A stretch of 64,000 nucleotides of DNA, from assembly GCA_008330645.1 (NCBI GenBank), contig VLTN01000012.1:589135-653134 (forward strand), read 5' to 3'. The notes beneath the pieces are model-generated. The model worked only from the letters and a program-made list of their open reading frames with translations. It ran no database searches and was not told where the DNA came from. Origin of the DNA: Cafeteria roenbergensis (lineage: Eukaryota; Sar; Bigyra; Bicosoecida; Cafeteriaceae). Made by a program: the position numbers and the translations under genes. Positions 18,974 to 31,300 of the stretch are shown one piece after another; the first letter of the stretch is position 1; each line of letters starts with the position of its first letter.

Positions 18974-20519
18974 TCAGAGCGCGGGGAAATCAGCCAGCGT
19001 GGTCGTGGTGTCGGAGTAGTCGACCGGCAGGCTCACCCCGGCGGCCTGCCGTGCTGCCAGGCTGGCTGCGCCGAGCGCCGCCGTCACCCGCAGCCGCACG
19101 AGCCGCACCCCGCACCGCAGCCCCGCGCCCTCGACGGCGCCCGTGCCGGCAGAGGGGTCCGCCTCCGCGGCGCGCAGCGCCTTGGAGCGCGGCCCGTCGA
19201 CGAAACCGGGCTGTCCCGGCATCGCCAGCGCGATGGGGTCCGCCCGCGCCGCGGCCTCAAACGTCCCGGCCATGAGGTCGAACGCGTGCCACACCGAGCC
19301 CACGGCCACGACCACCACCTCTGGCACGCCGGCCGCGCGCATGTGCGGCGCCAGCGTGCGGACCACGCCGCCCAGCTGCCGCCCCGCCGCCTGGAACGCC
19401 TCCACTGCGATCGCGTCGCCCTTGTCTCGCGCCAGCGCCGCCAGCGGTTTCGCGAGCGCCGCCACCCTGGACTTGTCGAAGCCCTCGCCGTAAAAGTCTG
19501 CCAGCAGCTGGGACTTGGTCGATCGCCCAAGCTCTGCGCAGGCCAGCGAGAGCACGGGCCGGGGGTCCGGTGGCGTGACCCCCGGAGTCTCGTCGAAGCC
19601 GTCATCGGCCCTGAACGCCGCCGCAAGCGCTCGATGGACGATCCAGTAGCCGCCCGCCTCGTCTCCCAGCATGTGGCCCCAGCCGCCGCACCTGTACGCG
19701 CGGCCATCGGGCAGAAACGCCTCGCCCATGGTGCCTGTGCCGCAGATGAGGACGAGGCCGCCCGAGGGCGCGGCGGTGAAGGCTGCGCCCACGGTGTCGT
19801 TGCCGATGACTAGGGCGCTGGCCCGCGGCACGAGCGACGGCCTGGCGGCCATGATGGCGGCGCGGAGGCGGACCTGGTTGGCCTCCTCGGCGCAGCCGGA
19901 CACAGACAGCCCGGCGGAAGCGAGGGCGGCGGTGGCGTCGGCGCTGGCGGGGCCGGACCCAACGGGACCGTTGGCCGCCGCGCGAGCGAGGAGGGCGGCC
20001 AGCGCGGGGTCGGCGGCGGCCTCCGGGCCGGCCTTGGCCTGGTCGAACGCGCGGTCCACCAGGTCGATGACGCGCGCACAAGCCACGTCCACGCCCACCA
20101 GCTGCGTCGGGGAGCGGGGAGACGATGGCGGGGGCGCAGCAGTGGCCAGGCATCGGCGCCTCGCTCAGGCGCGAAGCGCGGCCGCTGCCGCCGTCGAAGC
20201 AGTGTTTTGGCGCCTGTGCGCTGAGCTGCGATGCACGCCTGTGCCACACTGCACTTTCGCCGTGCGCCCCGCCGCGGCGGCAAGCGCGCCTGCACTCACC
20301 CACGGGTTGGACGCCTTGCCGTTGACAGTTGCAAGGATGCGCGCCTTGGAGTCAACGAGGCAAAAAGTCGTCTGCGTGCCCCCGCTGCGAGGCATTCATG
20401 GCGTGGAAGCGAGAAGCGGAGCCGCGCTCGCAGCCGGCAGCGCGCGCCCCCCGCGACGGCTGCCTCCCGCGAGCGACGGCAGTTGCGATCCCAGGGCGTG
20501 CTCACCCCTCGAGACCCAT
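18974..20519 (-). CDS. NAGK: N-acetyl-D-glucosamine kinase, 3 exons
   Basis: Exons are 20519-20506 (14 nt), 20384-20300 and 20101-18974; introns are 121 and 198 bp; total 408 aa. Splicing creates MGLEGGGTQTTFCLVD, the phosphate-1 loop of the BadF/BadG/NAGK sugar-kinase fold (GxxGGGT), then NGKASNPW joined to LVGVDVACARV. Exon 3 carries LICGTGTMGEAF (phosphate-2) and CGGWGHMLGDEAGGYWI, nearly the NAGK signature. The enzyme phosphorylates N-acetylglucosamine to GlcNAc-6-phosphate for amino-sugar salvage in the cytosol. Exon 1 holds only four complete codons and two bases, a micro-exon that automated prediction could miss. The exon-3 frame alone starts at GTG and lacks the P-loop, so the spliced model is clearly better. 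Confidence 0.92.
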
Positions 20520-21076
20520 GTAAAGCTCCAGCGCGGACGAGCACTCCGCAGTCGCCGCTGGCGCCACCGCTGGCCCGTCCGCGTCGAGATGCCGCGCAAG
20601 CGCCCAGAGCCCCGCTCCCAGAGCAAAGGCCCCAGCCACAAGCGGGCCCGATGGATTTGGAACGCTCTCCGCCATCGGCAGCCAGCCAGATCCTTTCCCC
20701 GGCTTGCAAGCCCCCGTGCAACAGGGCGAATGCTGCCGCAGCTTTGGAGCAATGTTTGCGGCCTCCTCAATATTGCCGCAGTGCAACTCCGGTCCGCGCA
20801 GCCCCCCGGCCCCGGAGGCCGGCCGCGAGACCGACGATGGCGCCGCAATCCGGGCCAGGGGCCCAGGCGGCTATTGTTGTGCCAGGCTCGCGGGGAGTGG
20901 GCGGCCCTGCGCCGGACGGCGCTGCCCCGTTGTGATATTTCTGCCGCGGACCACGTGCGCGTTGCCAGAGCGCGCAGAGGCGCCCAGTCGCGACACGTCC
21001 GCGCCCGGCGCGCAGCTGCGCGCGCCACTTGGGACTCTGCGTCCCCGCCCCTCCCCCTCGGGCCCCTCGCGCGGGC
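20520..21076. other. divergent intergenic region, 557 bp
   Basis: This lies between the GlcNAc kinase start and the Rad7-like start and presumably holds both promoters. No coding exon, RNA gene or repeat is recognised. Confidence 0.35.
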
Positions 21077-24000
21077 ATGCCCGGCCGCCGCGTCACTCGA
21101 AGCAAGCGGGCGCGGGAGCGCGAGGCCGAGTCGTCCGGTGACGAGGCCGGGAGCCATGCCGAGCCGGCCGCCCCCGAGCGCCGCTCGCGCCGGTCCCGCG
21201 CCCCGCGCCAAGAGTCGCCGTCTTCGGACCGATCCGGGTCGACTGCGAGTCCCGGGGCCGAGAGCGCGAGCGACGATTTCGCGTCTGCCGCAGTGACGTC
21301 CGCGCCCCTGACCAAAGGCGCAGCGCGCATGGCCGCGATGCGAGAGCGGTTCAAGGACATCGCCACGCGCAGGGCTGCCCACTTTGCCAGGGGTGGCGGC
21401 GCGGCGGAGCCCAGGCCGCGCAGGAAGCGGCCGGCGCGCAGCCCGGCAGCTGGTGCCACCGGCGGCGCCTCGGCCGATGCGTCCGGGGCAGGCGGCGGCG
21501 TCGACGACGAGGAGGAGGAGGAGAGGGAAGCAGACGGCGGCGGCGGAGGGGGCAGCCGTGGCGGCGCTCCCCCCGGTGCCCAGAGCGTTGCGTCCCGCTC
21601 CCGGGGCCGTCGCTCGATCGATGCAGCCGGCGCCGCGGCTGCCGCTGGTGCAGCTAGCGGCGGCGGAGACGACGACGGCGATGACGGCGCCAGGCCGGGG
21701 CGGCGGGCTGGAGGCCCCACGGCCGCCAGCGCCGCCAGCGACTCGGACGGCGACGGGTCGACCTCCTCCGCCAGCGAGCCGGAGCCAGAGGGGGGCGCGT
21801 GGCCTGGCCCGTACGCCACAGCGGCGCGCCTCATCCGGCAGCGAGAACGCGCTCTCCGGCGGCGACGGCGGCGCCAGCGGCGCGCCGCCGCCTCGGGCAC
21901 GGACGTCGGCCCCGATCCGGACTCGGCGGAGGCGCAACGGCAAGCCGACCCCGACGCCGCGAGGGTTCCGCTGCCGCCGCAGTGGATGCCGGCCGACGCC
22001 GACACGGCCGCTGCCATCGCCGCCGAAACCGCCCGCGCCCGGCACCGTGCCAGTCAGGGCGAGGGGGCGACACGCCGTCGCGGCGCCGTCGGCCTCAGCC
22101 TCTCCCAGGCCGAGCTGGCCCCGCTGCCGGCCGGGGAAGGCGCCGTGCCGTCGCTCCAGTCCCTGTGCGTGGCTCTGCTGGCGCAGTTCGCCGACTGTAT
22201 CGAGTCGCTGGGCCCGGTGCCCGACGGCCCGCGCCGCCGCCTTGCCTGGGGTCTGGCCCGGGCGCGTAAGCTTGACGCGCAGGCGCTGGCCCTGCTGGCA
22301 GCGGCGCCGGCCACGTCGCTCTGGGCGCCCGACTGCTCCTTGATAGAGGACGTCGACCTGATTGCAAGCCTCAAGCGCGCCCCCGCGGGCGGAGCGCAGG
22401 CCGGTGCCGCGGAGCTGCTCCCCGAGCTGGCGGCGCTCGACGCGCCCCACGTGCCTGCCCCCGCCGGGCAAGACGGCGAAACCGCGTTTGGCAGGGTGGC
22501 TCCGCTGCGGAGCGTGAGCCTCGGCGCCGTGGGGCGAGGCATGACTGACCGCGCCGCGAGGGCCCTGGGCCCCGCGCTGGCCCCCGCCATCGAGGACCTT
22601 CATCTGGGGGCCCCGTACCGCCTCGACGACGCGGGGCTCTGCGCTCTGCTGGGGTCGACGCTGCCCACCTCCCCGGGGGCCCCCCGCTTGCGGCAGCTGT
22701 CGCTCACGGCCGCCTCCTCCGTCAGCGGCTCTGCCATGCGGGCTCTGCCGGCTCTGCTGCCGGCCTTGCAGCGTCTGAGCCTCGACGGGTGTCTCAAGGT
22801 GGGGGACGGGGCGCTGTCAGCCGACGGCGGCGCAGACGGGAGGCGACACGGCGCGGAGGCTGGGTCCTCTGCATCGGCGTTTCTTCCGGCAGAGCTGCTG
22901 GCAGGATCCGGGACAACCGTCACGGTCGCGCCGGGAGCCGTGGTTGCGCTCGGTCCGCTGGCCGCGCTCTGTGCCAGGCCCGCGGGGGTCACCCACCTGC
23001 GGCTTGTGCGGCTGCCGCTGCTGTCAGACGCAACGCTTGCGCCCGCACTCGCGGCCGGGTCAAGCCGGTTTGTGGCCCTGGAGCTGGCAGAGCTGGCGCT
23101 GGTCACTGACCGGTCGCTGATGGCACTCGCTGACCCGTCGCTGGAGGCGGCCGCGGCGGCCGCGGGGCCAGGCGCCGTCAGTGGCAGCAGTGGTAGCCAT
23201 GGTGAAACCAAAAAACACAGCAACGGCAGCAGCAATGGCAGCAGCAGCGGCAGCAACGGTGCCAGCGGCAGCGGCGGCAGCAGGGGGGGCGCAGCGGCCG
23301 GCCCGCCCATGGGCCGGCTTCGCAGCCTCGTGCTCTGCCGACTGCCTCGCGTGTCGGATACGGGCTTGCTGGCGCTTGCTGATGAGAGCGCGTCGCAGCC
23401 AGACGGCGGCGACACGGACGCCGAGGACTCTGCGCGGCGCCGGCCGCTGGCGCTGCGGCAGCTGCGGGTAGAGCACTGCGCTGGCGTCCGTCGGGAGGGC
23501 ACGCTGGTGTGTCTGCTGGAGGCAGCGGCTGGGGCCGGCGCCGCCGGTGCGGAGCTTGCCGGCAGCGCCGCGGCCCACAAGGCGTCGTCGTCGTCCTCGT
23601 CCTCCTCCTCTTCGGCGGCGGCGGGGGCGGCGTCTGCAGAGACAGCTGCCGCGCCGGCCCCGGGTGTGCCGCCTCTGTCGCAGGCGTGGGCCCGCGGCGT
23701 GGCTGCGGCCGGCGGCGCGAGGGCGAGCGCGCGGGCTGCCGCGGCCTTGTCAGTGGCGCTGGAGGTGGCCTCCGCGCAGGCGCCCTCGCAGGGGCTGCGC
23801 CAGCTGAGCATGGCCGGCGGCGGGCGGGCGGCGGGCCGCGCGGCTCTCGCAGCCGCGGGCAAGCTTCACGGAGCCTCGCTGGAGGAGCTTGACATTTCAA
23901 TGTGCCGCGAGGTGACGGACGACGACGTCGGGGCGCTGTTGGACCAGTGCCCGCGCCTTCAGCTGCTCGAGGTGTGGGCGAACACCCAGCTGGCGGGAGA

Positions 24001-24253
24001 GGGGGCGGCCGACCCGCTGGCGATGCACACGCGCGCACTCGCAGCTCGGGTGCTGGACAGCTGCGAGCCGGCGCTGGTTGCCGAAGCGGCCGCTGCGCTG
24101 GGCTGCTCGGCCGCGGAAGCGGACGCCGCGTCCATGGCTCCTGCGCTGCGCGGGCCGCGGATCGTCGGCCGCCCGGGGGCGCGTGTGCCCAGACCCGTGG
24201 AGGGCAAGGGCGAGTCGGCGGGAGCGCCCGACTGGTCGTGGGCGGACGCGTGA
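21077..24253 (+). CDS. Rad7-like leucine-rich-repeat protein
   Basis: 1058 aa, single exon, starting MPGRRVTRSKRARER. Residues 1 to about 300 are basic/acidic and disordered, with likely nuclear-localisation clusters. At about 359, SLQSLCVALLAQFADCIESLG followed by RARKLD, SLWAPDCSLIED and the LRRs matches the Rad7/Rhp7 layout (SLQ-LC-x-I, distance, then LRRs with DCS). Cys/Leu-type repeats (LRQLSLTAASSVSG, LQRLSLDGCLKVGD, LEELDISMCREVTD, LQLLEVW) run to about residue 970. They are interrupted by Gly/Ser-rich insertions at about 702-738 and a Ser run at about 836. Yeast Rad7 with Rad16 acts in global-genome nucleotide excision repair and in an E3 ligase. Which role applies here is inference; an F-box/AMN1-type LRR protein is the alternative. 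Confidence 0.75.
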   Translation: MPGRRVTRSKRAREREAESSGDEAGSHAEPAAPERRSRRSRAPRQESPSSDRSGSTASPGAESASDDFASAAVTSAPLTKGAARMAAMRERFKDIATRRAAHFARGGGAAEPRPRRKRPARSPAAGATGGASADASGAGGGVDDEEEEEREADGGGGGGSRGGAPPGAQSVASRSRGRRSIDAAGAAAAAGAASGGGDDDGDDGARPGRRAGGPTAASAASDSDGDGSTSSASEPEPEGGAWPGPYATAARLIRQRERALRRRRRRQRRAAASGTDVGPDPDSAEAQRQADPDAARVPLPPQWMPADADTAAAIAAETARARHRASQGEGATRRRGAVGLSLSQAELAPLPAGEGAVPSLQSLCVALLAQFADCIESLGPVPDGPRRRLAWGLARARKLDAQALALLAAAPATSLWAPDCSLIEDVDLIASLKRAPAGGAQAGAAELLPELAALDAPHVPAPAGQDGETAFGRVAPLRSVSLGAVGRGMTDRAARALGPALAPAIEDLHLGAPYRLDDAGLCALLGSTLPTSPGAPRLRQLSLTAASSVSGSAMRALPALLPALQRLSLDGCLKVGDGALSADGGADGRRHGAEAGSSASAFLPAELLAGSGTTVTVAPGAVVALGPLAALCARPAGVTHLRLVRLPLLSDATLAPALAAGSSRFVALELAELALVTDRSLMALADPSLEAAAAAAGPGAVSGSSGSHGETKKHSNGSSNGSSSGSNGASGSGGSRGGAAAGPPMGRLRSLVLCRLPRVSDTGLLALADESASQPDGGDTDAEDSARRRPLALRQLRVEHCAGVRREGTLVCLLEAAAGAGAAGAELAGSAAAHKASSSSSSSSSSAAAGAASAETAAAPAPGVPPLSQAWARGVAAAGGARASARAAAALSVALEVASAQAPSQGLRQLSMAGGGRAAGRAALAAAGKLHGASLEELDISMCREVTDDDVGALLDQCPRLQLLEVWANTQLAGEGAADPLAMHTRALAARVLDSCEPALVAEAAAALGCSAAEADAASMAPALRGPRIVGRPGARVPRPVEGKGESAGAPDWSWADA

Positions 24254-24473
24254 TGCGTGTGAGCCTGCTTCGCGCCTTTGCACAGCCGCTTCTCGCCACC
24301 ACAACCCCAAACAGTGAACGTTTGCGCAGCGCACCGCGGTGCCACGCAGCGCCTCGCCCCAGCACGGCCGTGGCAGCTGCCGCGGCCGCACAGAAGCCGC
24401 CGCTCAAAGCAGAGCTTCGCGGAAACGCGCGGACGACCACTTGCCAGGGCCTGCGGTCGCCCTCGTCGGAACC

Positions 24474-25067
24474 ATGGCGACTGTGGCAGCCGGTCCCGCG
24501 GCAGCGCGCAGCGCGCGGCGCAGGAGTAGCCTCATGCGGCGGGACACCGCGGACCGCATCTCGAACAAAATTCACGCCGCCCTGTGGGTCGTGGGCGCGG
24601 TGCTCACGCTGGTGTACACCAAGCTAGTGGACGTGGTGCTTGCCAGCCCGCTCGTTGACAGGTGAGCATGGTGCTTGGCGCCACCCAGCCCGTTCGGAGG
24701 TCGTTGCGCCCAGCCTCGCGGCGCTTGGCGCTCGAGTCGGCCGCGGCAACGGGAGAGAGCAGCGCGCGCCGCATGTTGGCTTGCACCCCCCCGCAGGCTG
24801 TGGTTCAACCTCGGCGTCGTCTGCTTCGTCGTGAGCTTTGGCGTGCTTGTGTACATGACGTTCTGGCTGCGCTACGTGGAGGGAATCTACCTCGAGTGGG
24901 AGGTCGTTTGCCCCAACCAGCTCAAGCTCGGGGCAGTCTCGGGAGCGCTCGCCTTTGTGTTCCTGACCATCGGGCTGTGGCCAGTGTACTCGCTCTTCAC
25001 GGTGGCTATCCTTGGGGTGGTGTTTTTCGGCGGCATGATGCTGACTCACTTCGTACCTGCCTGCTGA
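24474..25067 (+). CDS. TMEM128-like four-TM protein, 2 exons
   Basis: Exons are 24474-24661 and 24797-25067 with a 135-bp GT-AG intron; 152 aa. After a basic N-terminus (ARSARRRSSLMRRD) come four hydrophobic segments: AALWVVGAVLTLVYT, WFNLGVVCFVVSFGVLVYM, LGAVSGALAFVFLTIGLWPVY and SLFTVAILGVVFFGGMMLTHF. Between TM2 and TM3 the loop reads EGIYLEWEVVCPNQLK. Length, topology and the position of W/Y residues resemble TMEM128, a small ER/endomembrane protein of unknown function. The gene follows the Rad7-like gene in tandem after 220 bp. Confidence 0.75.
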
Positions 25068-25395
25068 GGCGCGGCGTGGCTGGCGGCCAGAGCTGAGATG
25101 AGGCGAGGCGAGGCGGCGCTGGCGCCCGAGGTGGGCGGCGGCGCGGGCTGGTGGGAAGCGATGGTCGATTGCATTGCGCCTACGGGAGGGGAGTGGGTCG
25201 TGGCGCGTGCCTGCGGGAGCGCCTGGGTTTGCACGTGTGAGCGGGCGGTCGTGTTGGAGAGAGGCAGCTCCAGGTGCGGCTGCGACAGCATCGGCACTCG
25301 ACTGAGAAGGACGCCCCTCGGTCAAGAGGGCGCGCCACGAAGCCACGCGCCAAGCACTCGCCGCACCCACCACTCTCCCAGGCGCAGGGGCAGCC
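25068..25395. other. convergent intergenic region, 328 bp
   Basis: 3' flanks of the TMEM128-like gene and the Rod-like gene. No gene or repeat is seen. Confidence 0.4.
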
Positions 25396-28300
25396 TCACG
25401 CCATCGCCGCTCGCGCTGCCAGCGCAGACGCTGCGGCCCTCGAGCCCCAGAGGCGCGAGCCGTCAGCACCCGCGCCGGCCGCCGCGGCGGCGGGCGCGAG
25501 CGCCTCGGCCAGGGCCGCGGCGTAGGCCCCAGCAGGCGGCTCGCCGCCTGGCCAGGGGGCGTCCTTCCCGGGGGCCAGCAGCGCGGCGCCGACGGCCTCC
25601 GGGGCGAACGCTGGCCCCGCTGAGAGCAGCGCCGCGGTTGCGGCGGCCGCGGCGGCTGAGACGCCGGGAAGCTCCCACGGCGCAGCTCGGAGGGCCAAGA
25701 CGATCCTGCCGGCGAGGTCGTGCGCGTCGGCACGTGCGTCCAACGGGCTGGAGCCGGCCGCCGCGGCGCCGCTGTCGGGAGATGCGGACGCCGTCGCGAC
25801 GCGGCGGGCGGCCACTAGCCCGCGCGCGGCACCCTCTACGGCGACGGCCCACGCCTCGCCGAGCGAAGAGGCGGCAGCCTTGGCATCCGAGCCAGGACCG
25901 CCACCGCCGCCACCGGAGGCCACGCCGCCGGTGAGAGCGGGTGATGCGATGGCCCGGGTGCGCGCTGCCCTGCGAACGGCGTCCACGGCGTCGCCGTGCC
26001 TGCCCGCGTCCGTGAGAGCGCGGGCCAGCTGCGGCCAGAGGGCAGCGTCGGCCACGCCAGCGTCGGCGAGGAGGCTGGCAGCCACGGCGACGGTGGCGGG
26101 GTCTCGCTGGCGGTCGCGCCACAGCCCGCGGGCCACGCCCGACGCTGCCAGCGCGGTCGTGAGCCGCTCTGCAGGCAGCCTCACTCGGAGCCGCTCGCCA
26201 AGCCACTGGTACCAGAGCCGCGCGGCCATTCCGGCCAGCTCGGCGGCGGTGCGAGGCGGGGGGAGCAAGGCCGTCCCGTCGCCCCCCACTGCGTCGGAGG
26301 CAGCAGCGGCGGTAGCGGTAGCGGCGGCGGCGGTGACAGGAAGCCGCTCGCACACTCGGCGCAGCGCCGCCGCCACGTCGGCCGGGTCGGCTAGAAGCAG
26401 CGCGGTGCGCGCTGCCCGTGAGCGGAGCATCGGGCCGTCGGTTCCGGCAGCGCTCGGCGCCAGGGCCACGGCCAACAGACGCTCCACCGCAGCAAGGGCG
26501 GCGGCCGACGCCTCGGCCGCCTCCGCCTCCGCCTGCTCGTCGCCTGCCCACGCCCGGTCGTCCTCGGCAGACCAAACGGGCTGGCGGGCGGCGGCGGCGG
26601 CTGTCGCCGCAGCGGCGGCCGCCGAGCCAGCCGCCGAGGCCGGCACGACGTATCCAGCGAGGGGCGCGCCGCGTGGCCCAGCACGCGCACAGCCAGGGGG
26701 CGGCCGCAGCAGGAAGGCAGCGCGCCGCTCGAGCTGCGTCTCCCGCAGCGCGGTGGCGGCCAGCGCCGGGGCGAGGCCCGTTGCGCCGGCTGTGACGGCG
26801 CCGGCGTCTGCTGGCAGCTGCGACCCGGGGCCCAGCGGCGGCGTGGCCGCATACGCCTCCGCGACGCGGCGTTGCACCTCAGCAATGTCAACGCCCAGCC
26901 GGTGGGCGGCGCGTGCCGCCAGGGCGACTACGGCCGCGGGAGGGATCGAGGCGGAGCGGCCGCCGGATGCGGCCTCCGCCGCGCGAGCGACGAGGAAGGC
27001 AACCAGCGCGACGGGCTGCGGCACGAGGCGCAGGAGCGCGGCAGCGGACGCCGCGGCCAGCGGGTCCAGAGGCGGGGCCTGGCCCTGGGCGCGAGCGCCC
27101 GCGGAGGACGCCTCCTGCGCGGGTGCCGGCGCCTCTTCGAGGGTGGCCAGGGCCACAACGCCTCGGCCAGCGCGCGGCCTGGGCCGCGGGGGCCTGGCGC
27201 CGGTGCCCCCCGCCTGCGCCGCCTCGTCGCCAGCGGCAGCGGCAGCGGCTGCCGCCATGGCTCGCTCCACGCCCCGGGCGATGCTCTCGGCGGCGTCCCG
27301 CTCGTCCCAGACGGCCGCGCTGCCGCCCTCCCCGGCCAGGCGAGAAGCGCGCGACCGAGCCGAGACGACAGTGCCGCCGTCCTCCGACGCGGCTCCGTCG
27401 CCGAGCCGGGAGCGTGCCGCAGCCTCGGCAGCTTCCGCGTCCGTCCCGGCGAAGCGGCCGGCCCGCGCAAAGTCACGCCCGTCCAGGCGCAGCAGATCCA
27501 CGCGGAGCTCCGCAGCCACGGTCGCGGCGCGCAGCCGCGCGATGGCCCCCTCCGCGAGGCGGAAGGCGTCTCCGGTTTCGCCGTCGTCTGCCCGAGCGGC
27601 GTCCTCGCCCCCCGCGATGCGCGTCAGCCAGTCTCGCCAGTCAGACGCGCAGCGCAGCGCGAGGGCCGTGAGGCGCAGCCGGCACATGGCCAGGGCTTCG
27701 GAAGCCTCCGCGGCCACGGTCTGGGCGGCCAGGGCGGCGCCGCCCACGGCCGCCACGTCGGCGGGCGACGCAGCCGCTCGGTCGAGCCACGGGTCGAAGC
27801 GAGGCCGGCGCCACGCCGGGCCGAGCGCCCCGCCGTCGCCGCAAGTTCCGATGTGCCCGCCGCCCAGCAGCGCCCACATCCGCGCCGACGCAGACGGGGC
27901 CACAAGCTGCGCCGCGGCCTGCGAGAGCACCGCCGGGACCGCCCGGTCGCGCACGGCATCGCAAAAGGCAGTGCCGAGCTGCGGCGTGGGGGCGCAGCCG
28001 GCGCCCTCCTGGGGCGGGGCGGGGGCGCCGCCGCCGTCGACGGCTTGGGCAAGCGATTCCGAGTCGGCGGCTCCGAGGGACAGGGCTGCAGCGAGCGCGG
28101 TGGGCGCGTGGCCGTGGCGGCCCGCTCGCCAGGCCGCAGCGGGCACGCCGTCCGTCCCCGACACGGTGAGCGCGTCGGCCAGCTCCGGGCACAGCGCTTG
28201 GAGCTCCACCCAGTCGCACGGCACCTCGTTGGCCGCTGCTTCCGCCGCGAGGACCCTGGTCTCCGGGTCCCTGACGGCGTCCACCGCGGCGGCCACGTCG

Positions 28301-31300
28301 CTGACGCCCAGGCCGCCGGCCAGGCCTGGGCACGCGGCCTGCGGCACCACCAGCTCCCAGTCGCACTCCACCGCCGGGCCAGCCGCCGCAGCGCCCTCCG
28401 GGGCGGCAGCGCCCGGCGCGGGCAGGAGGGCGGCACGCTCCGCGTCGCTCAGGGCACGAGCAGCGCTGGCTGCCTCGCTGCGGACCAGCGCCTGCCGCAG
28501 CCGCTGCCGGACGAGGGCGCGAGCTGTCCGGCGAGCAAGCGCCATGGCGAGCGCGTCCGCGTCGTCCGGCGTCCCGCCCACGAGCGGGAGGCACCGCGGC
28601 AGCGCCGACAGCGTCAGGTGCCTGCTGAGGGCTTCTACGGGCCGGTCCAGCAGGTGCGTGAGGGAGAGGCGGGAGGCCGCGTCCGAGAGCAACCGCAGGC
28701 CAGCCGACGCCGGCAGCACCGGGGCACGGCGCAGCGCGGAGGAGGCCGTCGCGGCGGCGTCGGCCTGCTCGCTCCCAGCGCCGTCCCAGTCGGCGTCCGC
28801 CGCCTCCGCGACGGGAGGGGGCGCGGTGCCAGCCCCCGCCTGGCGACAGGCGGCCTGCCGCAGCGCGCCCAGCAGCGCGTCCGGCGTCGGCGCGGCGAGC
28901 AGGACGGCGGCGGCCTCCTCCAGGGCGGCGAGGCGCGGGTGCGGGCAGGGCTCCGGGTCGCTGTCCGCGTCGCAGTCGAGCGCGAGCCGCCGCGCCGCCC
29001 ACACTGCCGCGACCACTCCGTGCCCCGCCTGGGACGCGCGCGCCGCTGCGGCCCACGCGGGGACGGGGACCTGCGTCAGGCGGCCCGCGCTGCCCGGCTC
29101 CGACCCGGAGGCGAACCCGGGGCAGGCGCCCGCCGGAGCGAGGATCGCCCACGCGGCATCGGCCAAACGCTGGCCCGCAGGCGTCGTCGGGTCGGCGCGC
29201 GGGCCGTCGCTGGCCCCGGCCGGAGAGCGTGGCAGCGCCCCGCGCTGAAGGAAGCGAGCAGCCACGGCTGCCGCTGCCTCTGGGCAGGCGAGCACGACCG
29301 CCAGCGCCGCGGCCGCCGAGGGGGGCGCCGCACGGCGTGGCGCAGCAGGGCTGGAGAGCAGCACCAGGGCGGCCCTGGCGCGGCCGAGCGACGCGTCCGC
29401 TGGCAGCAGGGCCGCCAGGGCGGAGCAGGCGAAGGCGAGGCGACGGTGGTCGAACGGGGCGATGGCGGCCAGCGACGCGTTGAGCTCGGCCGCCGCGGCG
29501 TCGCTCGGGAGCGCCGCAAGCGCCGCCGCGCAGGGGGCCTCGAACCCCGCGAGCCCAGCGCACGCCGGGTCCGTGAGCAGGGCCCTCGCGAAGGAGGCCA
29601 GGGGGCCGGCAGGGTCGACTCGCTGCGCGCCGGCGAGCACCATGGCGGGGCCCAGCCGTGTGCCCGCGGCGGCCACCAGCGCCTGCGCCACGCGCGCCCG
29701 GTAGGCCAGGCTGTCGAGGGGCTCCGCCTCGGCGTGCTGCGGGCCGCCGTCCTGGCCCGGGCTGAGCACGGCTTGCAGCGGTCCGGCGCCGGGCGACGCC
29801 AGGCCGATGCGGGCAGCAGCCCCTGCGCCTCGCCTGGTCTGGAGGCTGCCGCCGGACGACGGCTTGGTGCTCGCGGTCTGGGTCGAGGCCTCCCCCTGCC
29901 CCCTCGCCCACACGGAGCTGTCCACCGGCACCCCCACAGCCGCGAGCCGCGCCCACCAGCGGGCCGCCCCCGCCACCGCCGCGCACTCGCACGCGAACGC
30001 CGGCTCGTCCCAACACACGGCCGCATCCGCCCCGACGCAGGCCGCGTCGCTCATTCGCTGGAAGGCCGCCTGGACCTTGAGCCGGGAGGCAGACTCGCTG
30101 CGCCCCGCCCCCGACACCGCCTCCCGCGCCGCCGTGGCAGCCGCCCGAATCTCGTCGCGAAGCACCTGCGCTGCGTCCCGCACGGGCACCGCGAGGAGCC
30201 AAGCCAGCGCCGCGGCGCCGTCCGGCCGGCGCGCCCCCATGGCCTCCTTGGCGGCTGCCAGCCCGAGCTCCTCCTGTGCCGCGGCAGCAAGCTCGTCCTC
30301 GGCGGCGGCCGCGACGGCGCCCCCGGCCTCGCCCCCCGCCCCGCCCACGGCCACGCCCAGCGCTGTGGCGATGCTTCCGCCCGCCCGGAGGTGCGCCACG
30401 AGGTCGCGCCTCGCCGACCGTGCCTGCATGCCTGCGACGTCCCACCCCGTGGAGCGCGCCTCCAGGCCGCGGCTCCGACGCCGAGGCTGCCTGCTGGAAG
30501 CAGCGGCCGCTAGCACAGCGCCGCTGTCTGCCACGCACGCCATACGCACCGCCCACGCGACGGGGTGCGCCCACGCCTCGCACGCGCGCCGAGCGCTCAC
30601 GAGGGTCATCGCCTTGGTCATCGCAGGCCCGCTGTCGAGCACCATGCCGCCCTCCCGCCACCACGCGCCGTACGCCACCCAGTCCGCGCGCGGAGCCATG
30701 CCACGCGCGAACCCGCCCGCCCCCGCATCCGCGGCCCGCCCGCGAGGCAGGGGCGGCGGACCCGCTGGGAGCGCGCCCGGCGCCGCTGCCGACGCCGATG
30801 CGGCGCGTGAGCCCCCGCCTCTGGAGCGGCCCCGCGCCCCCGCCCCGGCCTCTTCCGCCGCCGCCCCGCCGTCTGCCTCATCGTCGTCGTCCGCGTCGTC
30901 CTCTTCTCCGAAGATTGCGGACGCGAGCGAAGTCGCCTTGGAGCGCACCCGCCGCCCGTCCGCGGCGTCGCTGCCTGACGCCGGGCCGCGCCCGGCCGTG
31001 CCCATGGCGCGGAGCAGGCGCTCCCCCTCCGTCCCAGCCTGCGCTTGCGCCGCGTCCCCGGCCTCCGCCTCCGCCTCGGCGCGGGCAAGAACGTCCGCCA
31101 CGTCTGTGCGCAAGGCCACCGCGCACGCCACGTCGGCGTTGGACCAGCCGTCCAGGCCAGACGCGACGGCGGCCGCAGGGCCGCAAGCGATGGAGCTTCC
31201 CGCCAGCCTGCGAGCCGCCATGGCCGCGCGCGCCGGCCCCTCGGCCCCCGCTCGCCCTGCTGCGCCGTCGCCCCCGGCGGCGAGCGCCGCGCCAAGCAGC

